Under the pieces are notes generated by a model that was not told where the DNA came from, did not search any database, and worked only from the letters and a program-made list of their open reading frames with translations. Source: Ophiosphaerella korrae (Eukaryota > Ascomycota > Dothideomycetes > Pleosporales > Phaeosphaeriaceae). From it: a stretch of 41,101 nt of DNA. A program made the translations under genes and the position numbers. The stretch is taken from contig JALNQF010000358.1 of NCBI GenBank assembly GCA_028456385.1, positions 1 to 41,101 of the forward strand. Direction: 5' to 3'. Below are positions 34,785 to 41,101 of the stretch, piece after piece (position 1 is the stretch's first letter; each line of letters begins with the position of its first letter).

Positions 34785-36415
34785 ATGTCTAACCAATCAG
34801 AGCCAATTGCCATTGTTGGCATGGCAATGAGACTTCCAGGCCGGGTGCGAAGTGCAGAGGACCTCTGGGAGATGATAATAGCTAAGAGGTGTGGCTTGGT
34901 TGACATACCAAAGGAAAGATTCAACGTCAAAGGTTTCCAGAGCGATACGCCAATGCCGGGAAGCATGCAAACAAAACACGGCTACTTCTTGAACGACATG
35001 GATCTCACCAAGTTCGACGCCTCGTTCTTCTCCTTTGGCCACAAGGAGGCTGAACGAATGGACCCAGCTCAACGTCAACTGCTAGAGATTGCATGGGAAT
35101 GCCTTGAGGATGCTGGCGAAGTAGATTGGCGCGGCAAGGAAATAGGTTGCTATGTCGGATCGTTTGGAGACGAATGGCTTGAAGAAAATGTCATGGATCC
35201 ACACATGTCAGGTATCTACCGCATGTCTGGCTTCAAGGACTTCTTCTTGGCCAACCGAGTATCATATGAATACAACTGGAGGGGCCCCAGCATGACGATC
35301 AAAACAGGATGTTCCGCCTCGCTTATCGCGCTGCATCTTGCTGTTGAAGCTCTAGGTGCTGGAAGCTGTTCGGCGGCTATGGTTATGGGCTGCAACCTGA
35401 TGACTTCCCCATTGATAACAGTAATCTACACAGAACAAGGCCTGCTTTCCAAGACAGGGAAGTGCAGGGCTTTTGACGCGGCCTCAGATGGGTATGGGCG
35501 CGGCGAGGCGGTCAATGCTGTGTATGTAAAGCGACTAAGCGATGCTATCCGCGACGGCAATCCGATCCGGGCGGTGATTCGAGCAAGCGCAACGAACCAT
35601 GACGGCAGGAAAACTGGTATGCTGAATCCGAACCCAGTTGCTCAGGAGGCTTTGATTCGTAAGACATACGCTAAGGCTGGAATTACCGACTTTGGTCAGA
35701 CTGGTTTCTTCGAGTGCCACGGAACCGGTACGCCCGTCGGCGATCCGTTGAAAGTCGCCGCTGTGGCCAGCGTGTTTGGAGAGAGTGGTGTGCTCATCGG
35801 CGCGGTATGTCCCATGTGAAGCTGCCCAAGGTCGAGTGCAGGAGATTGACCGAGGACATAGATCAAACCCAATGTGGGTCACTCAGAGGGAGCAGCAGGC
35901 CTTTCAAGCATCATCAAAGCTGTTCTCGCGCTCGAGCACAAGGTGATACCTCCAAACATTCATTTCGACACCCCTAATCCCAGAAGTAAGTCGACACGTT
36001 AACAAAGGTGAGCTCTTGGCGAGCGGCTAGCTAACAACAGGGCATGCAGTTCCATGGAAGTCTGCCCGTCTGTCAGTGCCCACCGAGGCGCTGCCATGGC
36101 CCAAGGACCGGGCAGAGCGGGTCAGCGTTAATTCGTTTGGCGTGGGCGGCTCCAACGCACACGTAGGTAGCTTGGCCAAGCATCTCGCCGGACCAGCTGT
36201 GCTGACTGGTGATTGTAGGTCATTGTGGAGTCGTATACGGCCACGGCGCAAATGACAGCACCGGCGACATGGACAGACGCCCAGCCGCGATTGCTCGTCT
36301 TCAGTGCATCCAACTCCAAGTCGCTGGCAACACGCGTGCAGCAGCATCGTGACTATATCACGGCCAAAAGCCCCAGCCTCGACCAGCTGGCCTACACGCT
36401 GGCCTGCCGACGCGA
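34785..36415 (+). CDS. Highly reducing polyketide synthase, truncated after KS by the element
   Basis: The ketosynthase domain starts at residue ~7 ([16 protein letters not shown]). Exons are 34785-35804, 35862-35985, 36050-36162 and 36219 onwards; introns 35805-35861, 35986-36049 and 36163-36218 all have GTA donors and restore the frame (phases 0, 1, 0). The active-site Cys is in [17 protein letters not shown], the first His in [13 protein letters not shown], and the second His in [14 protein letters not shown], which spans intron 1. [11 protein letters not shown] marks the KS C-terminus, followed by the KS-AT linker (LLVFSASN, then [13 protein letters not shown]). The sequence then enters the mobile element at 36416, so acyltransferase, reductive domains and ACP are absent. 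Up to that point there is no nonsense change. The Met is preceded by an A/T-rich leader. If expressed it could at most give a free KS fragment. Confidence 0.9.
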
Positions 36416-36538
36416 CGTGTCGGCATGTCAACTGACTATGGATTTGCCTCGGTTGAGATGGCAATGCCAAGCTAGGTTTGGCGCGTGCGCAGCTCTAAGC
36501 GAGCTCAACTCAACTCAGCCCCAACACAACATTTTTAC

Positions 36539-36571
36539 AACACGTTAACATCACGTTCGTAACACGTTCCC
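36539..36571 (+). repeat. Orphan three-unit 11-bp array upstream of gene A
   Basis: Three consecutive 11-mers, AACACGTTAAC, ATCACGTTCGT and AACACGTTCCC, end 27 bp before the gene A start codon. There is no plausible acceptor AG directly after it on the plus strand. On the minus strand a GTGCGT could serve as donor but no matched acceptor is close. It therefore looks like a non-intronic instance of the unit. Confidence 0.8.
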
Positions 36572-36598
36572 ACGCACACAATACAACACCACCAAAAA

Positions 36599-37434
36599 AT
36601 GGTTTGCAAGACTCTAGCACAAAACGTAGGTTGATGAAACATGTTGCAAAGTTGTTCTAATTACGTTCCAGCATGACTACCGACGTTATATCAACCTGAT
36701 ATCAGCACCTCAAGGCTTGGGGCCATTTCAGCTCAACAACAGCGGCGACCCAGTGGTGGAGATCGGAGAGTTGTTTTGCAGGGCCCCAGTGGGCAATGGC
36801 ATCTGTGGAGTGAGAACATGTTTACAAAACGTTTTAAGTATGTTCTAATTGATATAGCGAAAATTGGGTACGAGAGGTAGCCTGAGAACTCACATCAAAA
36901 ACCAGCACGGATACAGCGACATTGCGCCATGCGAGAATGCTGAGGGGCGGATTCACCACAGCATCCTCGCGCCATTGATAGGTAAGTGTGTGGAACGCGT
37001 TTGAAACGCGTTCTAATCACGTTCCAGATTGGTACCAGGGGGTTATGGAAGAGCATGATCGTGTGTTGGATAAGCGAGTTGTCAGGATGGAGCAACAGCG
37101 CCGGCTACATCAGATGCTCTCCGAAGATCTGCCCAAAATCCGCCCATTCAAGATTGGCACTGAGGTAAAACAAGTTCGGAAGCTGTTTCAAACGTGTTCT
37201 AATATGGCTATAGCTTGATCTTGATCGCATGAGTGACTATTCTAGGCGCTCAGGCCGGGTTGTGCCTTGCGATACGTGCAAAGAAAATTTTGGGAATAAC
37301 ACAACTAGTAAGTATACTGGAATATGCTTGAAGCGCGTTTCTAACACGTTCTAGGATGCGAATTCGATTTTAACATTGATAAACATGGTGATAGGGTAGA
37401 GGGTGGTCAACATTGTGAGAATGTTAATCAGTAG
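36599..37434 (+). CDS. Gene A: intact zinc-finger protein of the element (199 aa)
   Basis: Six exons: 36599-36625, 36672-36809, 36858-36981, 37028-37164, 37214-37307 and 37355-37434. They sum to exactly 600 nt, 200 codons with the stop. Residues ~51-81 form a C2H2-like finger with an unusual wide first knuckle: GELFCRAPVGNGIC, then 12 residues, then H-IKNQ-H (C-x8-C-x12-H-x4-H). A basic, Leu/Arg-rich helix follows (DKRVVRMEQQRRLHQML), likely coiled coil. Near the C-terminus a second Cys cluster occurs (VVPCDTCKENFGNN, then C). It is probably nuclear and DNA-binding, a regulator or accessory factor of the element; this is inference. It is the only intact gene of either copy and is paralogous to gene C. 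Start chosen because exon 1 of gene C also has exactly nine codons. Confidence 0.85.
36626..37354 (+). repeat. Gene A introns: five 11-bp-unit arrays
   Basis: Introns are 36626-36671 (46 nt), 36810-36857 (48), 36982-37027 (46), 37165-37213 (49) and 37308-37354 (47). Each is a GT donor plus a 4-13 nt leader, then exactly 33 bp in three 11-mers (examples AACGCGTTTGA, AACGTGTTCTA, AACACGTTCTA), then either G alone or a further 10-12 bp to the acceptor. The branch CTAAY always spans a junction between units. Where the array abuts the acceptor, the last unit ends CTA or CCA and supplies TAG or CAG with the next G. Confidence 0.9.
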
Positions 37435-38580
37435 GAGATTTAGGTATCTTTGTGCCAGCTATCTCGAGGAAGATCCAAGCTGATTTCTAGCAGATTAGTG
37501 GAACAAGTTTCAATATAGATTAAAACGTGTTCTCTAGTAAACAGATAATAAGAGGTTTCAGTTTAGTAGTTTTCTTCAATAAAAGATCTACTATATTATT
37601 GTGCAGTTACTCTATGTGAAGTTGAAGTACTATCTACTCATACAGGACCCTATAAAAATGCACTTTGCATTATTATTCTCGTCACAAACCTCACATACAG
37701 GAGGGAGATTTTTTTTGGTGAGAAGTTGGCGGCATTTATTCGTATTGACCTGAAACGTGTTATAAATGTGATGTAAAGACGTTTTAACAGATACTTGCCT
37801 CTCCTTTGACTTGCCCTCGCTTTGAGTTATTGGCTTAGTATATTGGTACAGGAATAAGATTCTTGGGAAGAGCCTTATCTAGCAGCAATAGAGTAATCTC
37901 CTCTTCCACACGAGGTTGTATATATGACCGCTTCTGTCGTTTTGAAGGAGGTAGGGGAGGGGAAAGTAGATCTAGTGTAGGGGAACGTGTTTCGGAGTCG
38001 TTTACAACGCGTTCTACATCTTCTAATTAGCCTCCAAGTTCCTCCTCAGGTTCTTCAGTTATTTGGTTGTGCTCAATAGTTTGTTAAGGAGTTGCTATAG
38101 GACAAATTAATAAGGAACGTGATTAGGACGAGTTCCAGAACTCTTTTGACCGCGGATCTCCAGGCATAACTACTACGTAGTAGAAGTAGAGAGCATTGGC
38201 ATCGTCAGAAATTGAACGTCGCCCAGTCTTGACAGACTCAACCTTGTACAACGGATGGCCTCGCCGGATGTAGTAAACTAAAGCACCTCGATCGCTAAAT
38301 TTCTTCTAGTGTAACATTAGAACGCGTTGCAAACACATATAGATCATGTTTAAGTACGTACTCCACATAGCTGCTCATCGTATAGGGTCCACTTTGCTCT
38401 ACAGAATAACTCGCCAGGATATACAGTATATAAGCCATCGACATTCTCAGCGAATTCAGGTGTACCCGCCAGCAGAGAAGCTGATTCAGCATATCTCTAA
38501 TATACTAGCTAAACTAGTTTAGAACGCGTGTAAAACATAATCTAGTTACATACCATAAGAAGTAAAATCTTGTTCCCCAT
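37424..38580 (-). pseudogene. Gene C: zinc-finger paralogue of gene A, with stops
   Basis: Exons are 38580-38554 (nine codons, as in gene A), 38508-38362, 38305-38142, 38094-38018, 37971-37795, 37749-37543 and 37486-37424. Exon 2 ends GELFCRAKWTLYDEQLCG and exon 3 continues KKFSDRGALVYYIRRGH. This is the same wide C-x10-C-x12 finger split by an intron at the same residue as in gene A, with the first His replaced by Tyr. Exon 6 has a PPVCEVCDENNNAKC cluster similar to the C-terminal Cys cluster of gene A. In-frame TAA, TAG and TGA codons sit at likely Gln, Arg or Trp positions. One junction (38095-38141) does not restore the frame. The 3' end overlaps the 3' end of gene A by 11 bp (37424-37434). 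Confidence 0.7.
37487..38553 (-). repeat. Gene C introns: six 11-bp-unit arrays
   Basis: Introns are 38509-38553 (45 nt), 38306-38361 (56), 38095-38141 (47), 37972-38017 (46), 37750-37794 (45) and 37487-37542 (56). The 56-nt intron at 38306-38361 divides as five 11-bp units plus the final G. The last one has a weak donor (GTTTAC) but joins in phase. Units include AACGCGTTCTA, AACACGTTTCA and AACACGTTTTA. Lengths cluster near 45-47 or 56, which differ by one or so units. Confidence 0.8.
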
Positions 38581-38663
38581 ATTGTAGGTAGAGATAGAAG
38601 AGAAAGATAGAGAGAAGCGAGTCACGGCAAATGGAGTTTTTAAGCAAAGAAAATTTTTCTACG

Positions 38664-38703
38664 CTAGAACATATTTAGAACATCTTTAGGTCGCGTTCTA
38701 AGC
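38664..38703 (-). repeat. 11-bp-unit array at the gene B 3' end without a GT donor
   Basis: A leader GCTTAG is followed by units AACGCGACCTA, AAGATGTTCTA and AATATGTTCTA plus G. As an intron it would need a GC donor (40 nt). Unspliced, it extends the coding frame by ~14 codons to TAG at 38659-38661, with two Gln-type stops. It may be an array that lies in coding sequence, or an intron whose donor was lost. Confidence 0.65.
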
Positions 38704-38896
38704 CTCTTTATATTGTAATCTGATTTTCTCCTGCTCAAATACAAGCTTCTCCTTTTCTAAGTTAAACTTCTCTCTTTCTAACTCAAGTTTTAACTTCTAG
38801 ATCTCTAACTATTCTCGTTCAAACGAGAGTAATTAGCTTAAGAGTGACTAGCTTGAGAGAACAGCCTGTCTTTGGAGAGTTTGCGCACTTGTTAGG

Positions 38897-41101
38897 CTAG
38901 AACGCGTTAGCAACGCGTTTCAAATGTGTTATAATACTCACATTGGTATAGCGGTTGCTCTTAACAGTGACCGCGCTAGTAAGCTTAGTAGCGACGATTG
39001 CAGTTAAGTTTGTAACCGAACGTTTCGTGACTTTAAAGCTGTCCGCTTGTTGCGCTGCAGTAGCTCTATAGAGCTTATAGGATTATCTTCATTATCTAAG
39101 ATAACATAGGCGTCCTCAAAGTTATTATGTTTGCGTTCTAAAGCTATTTTAGTGTATATATTTCTTTAGTAATAATAATATTCTATACTTCTCTCACGTC
39201 CTCTATTAAGAGAGTATCGAGTGCTTAGACTCGAAGTAGCACGATGGGCATAGCGAATACCATACTTATCACGGGCATCAAACTCCTTCATATCCTAGAG
39301 ATCCATTTGAGCTGCACTAAAACGCGTTAGTAACACGTTGTAAACCTATTTCTACAATTCACCTTACTTTTGTATAGCCTCAATAAGCGATACACGGATA
39401 CCTATTCGATATCCCTTTTGCCCAGCCTGTTCAGCAGCATTAGTATATAATTCTAATGTATCCCAGACTTCTTTACTCATTTAGCTGCAACATTGAACTA
39501 ACCCAGCAGCAAACACCTTGTTCTTCTTGTTCTTAGCCCAGTTCCGAATTGCAGGAGTCTCTTCGTGTGCTGAAACATGTTTAAAATACGTTCCAATCGC
39601 ATTTAATTGTTTGAACTTACCTATTAACAAGTTACAAAGATCAAAATACTCCTCTTTTAATTCAACGTCAAGGAGAGCTTTCATATGACCCCAGGCAGAA
39701 TCTGTATAATAAGGAGCACGCTGAATTGCGGTATCAATACTCCTTAAGAAGTGAACATAGCAGAATCGAATACAAGATTAGAGTTGCCATCTCCACTCTC
39801 TCCGTTGTAGGTCTATTGTATAGAGATATTAGCCAAGTCCTATTAAATGAGTTATGAACGCGATCCAAACGCGATATACTTTCTTCTTACCAAGCATCTG
39901 CTTACTGCACATATCAAGTGTAGTACCGTAAAATCCACGTTGATAGATATAATGCCATTGTACTAGCTTCTTTGCACGCTCGCCAACAAGCTTGAAGTAA
40001 GCAATAAAGCTTAGTTGATATATTTCTAGGGAGTCGTTATCAGTAATAATTCTACCCAGGGTAAGCACTAAAACAAGTTACTATCGCGTTTAAAACATGT
40101 TTTAAATTTTCTCCTTACACTTATTGTGCCCTAAGTAAAATATCGCAATCAAGATCTCTGCCCATTTCCCATTTAATCTCTTATATAACATATCCATCTG
40201 AAATGTCTTCTAATCTAGTAGTACTCGTGCCTACTCATCATAAAAACAGAGCACAATATTACCAGATACGCCAAAGATAATCTGTCGAACATATGCCTAG
40301 TATTGTTGTTAAAACGCGTTTAGATCGTGTTACAATCATGTTCTCACAGTTTCCGGAATCTAATGCTTTGTTCTCCACTCAAATACAACGCCTTCTATAC
40401 CACTTTAGTGTGGGAAGCAGAGTAGCTTTTCTCGTTTCAATATTAACAATATACGATCTTTATTTGCAAATACAATATAAAGATCTTCGATAGATCGAAG
40501 GCTATACTAAGTAAGATACGCTTTTAATTGTGCAGAATTAAGAAATTGCGCTATATCATGTTAGAAACGCGTTGCAAACCCGTTTTACTTCCTACTTACA
40601 TCTTGTTAAACCTAGTATAAGTATAGGTCGAAGTATTGCCTTAATCTCTGCAATTACCTCTCCCCTAATAATATTTAGAGGTAGAGGTACATGTGTATAT
40701 ATTCCAAACGCAATTAGTACGAAGTATAGCACTTTATTAAAGTCTATAGGTATTATTACGTAGTAATAAACCTTACAGGACTTCTTAACAAGAGTCCTAA
40801 TACCTTAAAGGTGATCGATGTCTAAAACACGTTATTAATATATTAGTATTGTGTTTTATCTTACCTACTACATTTTGTAGCCCTTGTTGTCATAGGCTTA
40901 ACAATAACACATAACTATCCTAGTTAATCCTCTCTACTTAACCTAAACTCAAATAACTGTTTTAAGTAACTAATATTAACTATATTGCTTACAGGAGTAG
41001 TAAAGTGCTTCTCTGTATTTAATATACGCTAATCCTAGCTCCGACACGCGATAAAATATAGCCTCTCTCCTGCAAGTAGCTAATCGTGTTAGTAACGCGT
41101 T
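38897..41101 (-). repeat. Gene B introns: nine 11-bp-unit arrays
   Basis: Introns are 38897-38941 (45 nt), 39317-39367 (51), 39570-39620 (51), 39840-39890 (51), 40068-40118 (51), 40297-40347 (51), 40551-40599 (49), 40822-40864 (43) and one from 41080 that leaves the window. Donors are GTAAG or GTGAG. After a 5-17 nt leader every one contains three 11-mers; in six of the eight complete introns the array ends directly at the acceptor (TTA-G, CTA-G, TCA-G or ATA-G). Five are exactly 51 nt. Examples of units: AACGCGTTGCT, AACGTGTTACT, AACATGTTTTA. Mirror copies exist in the left element with the same coordinates rule (41114 minus position). Confidence 0.9.

Larger units (their letters stand above)
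36416..41101 (-). mobile_element. Right copy of novel intron-array element (truncated at window edge)
   Basis: This is the inverted partner of the left copy. It lies inside the polyketide synthase gene, with the boundary at 36415/36416. From the inner end outward: ~120 bp of non-coding sequence, an orphan 11-bp-unit array, gene A on the plus strand, then genes C and B on the minus strand, with B leaving the window. In the right copy gene A is intact while B and C have stops. Length is at least 4.69 kb. No captain-type tyrosine recombinase, Helitron helicase or reverse transcriptase was seen in it. Confidence 0.85.
38659..41101 (-). pseudogene. Gene B: putative DDE-type transposase, 5' end beyond window
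   Basis: Nine exons encode about 676 codons in one consistent frame; all intron phases agree (checked from lengths 215, 222, 203, 178, 177, 219, 202, 375 and 238). The central region has KTFQMDMLYKRLNGKWAEIL, then LTLGRIITDNDSLEIYQLSF, and then RGFYGTTLDMCSKQMLG. Two Asp in similar hydrophobic contexts, FQMD and TTLD, look like the first two residues of a DDE catalytic triad as in MULE-like transposases. A late Glu could be in MSKEVWDTLELYTNAA. The C-terminus is a charged coiled coil (KLKLELEREKFNLEKEKLVF). Several Gln/Trp/Arg codons are stops, for example before MSKEV and after AQMDL, so this copy is inactive. Assignment to a known superfamily is not secure. Confidence 0.65.

Noticed and set aside
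36975..37030. Reading straight through the array as protein (for example WNAFETRSNHV before DWYQG)
   Set aside because: The stretch is a 46-nt intron with GTAAGT, CTAAT and CAG. Removing it joins two open exons in phase and the same motif recurs at every other intron.
39840..39879. Donor at GTATAT (39879) for this gene B intron
   Set aside because: It leaves the next exon out of frame. GTAAGA at 39890 is a better donor, restores the frame and gives a 51-nt intron like its neighbours.
1..41101. Whole window as a single giant transposon or Starship with the two element copies as its ends
   Set aside because: No tyrosine-recombinase captain (DUF3435 type) is visible, the two ends are full gene-bearing copies rather than short terminal repeats, and the right copy cuts a host gene, which fits two separate insertions or a rearrangement.
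36626..41101. CRISPR-like array, because similar palindromic motifs recur at regular distance
   Set aside because: Intervals are 100-420 bp and filled with coding exons in one frame; the units are short, degenerate and intronic, and the organism is a fungus.
41041..41101. Telomere or terminal inverted repeat at the window end
   Set aside because: The end sequence is the middle of a gene B intron array, with no telomeric repeat.

Overview
The window looks like an accessory, repeat-rich region from a filamentous ascomycete (Pezizomycotina). The evidence is short ~45-65 nt introns with CTAAC/CTGAC branch sites, a highly reducing polyketide synthase start, a UstYa/DUF3328-like gene, NACHT-WD40 and GH18 chitinase remnants, Copia and LINE relics, and C-to-T/G-to-A decay that turns CAG, CGA and TGG codons into stops, as expected from repeat-induced point mutation (RIP) or a similar process. 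Both window ends lie in the same repeat, so this may be a whole contig that stopped in that repeat.

Layout. Positions 1-4698 and 36416-41101 are two inverted copies of one mobile element, colinear over 4686 bp with no net indel (left position p pairs with right position 41114-p). Each copy carries three genes: a multi-exon DDE-transposase-like gene running off the window edge (gene B) and two smaller, convergent, paralogous zinc-finger genes (C and A). Between the copies lie 31.7 kb of mostly decayed genes. In order: unannotated sequence, an internally deleted Copia element, and broken alpha/beta hydrolase, FAD oxidoreductase, pyroglutamyl-peptidase and aldo-keto reductase genes; a minisatellite; an intact SRPK-like kinase; a decayed NACHT-WD40 gene; an intact secreted GMC oxidoreductase; two back-to-back chitinase fragments with a companion gene; a UstYa-like gene; a LINE tail; and a polyketide synthase that reads cleanly through its ketosynthase domain and is then cut by the right element copy.

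Main discovery candidate. Nearly every intron of the element is built to one plan: a GT donor and a short variable leader, then three consecutive 11-bp units of the form AACRYGTTNNN, then the acceptor. The branch-site CTAAY lies across a unit junction, and in about half the introns the last unit runs straight into the acceptor G. I count 22 such arrays in 4.69 kb, about one per 215 bp, in three genes on both strands. Twenty coincide with predicted introns; exon phases were checked by hand and join without a frame break everywhere except one gene C junction. Two arrays are not ordinary GT-AG introns: one lies just upstream of gene A and one at the 3' end of gene B has only a GC donor. The arrays may therefore be DNA-level sites (for example for the element's own proteins or a host ACGCGT-binding factor) that were recruited as introns, or self-propagating introner-like units. 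In the right copy gene A is fully intact (199 aa, 6 exons), whereas B and C carry nonsense changes.
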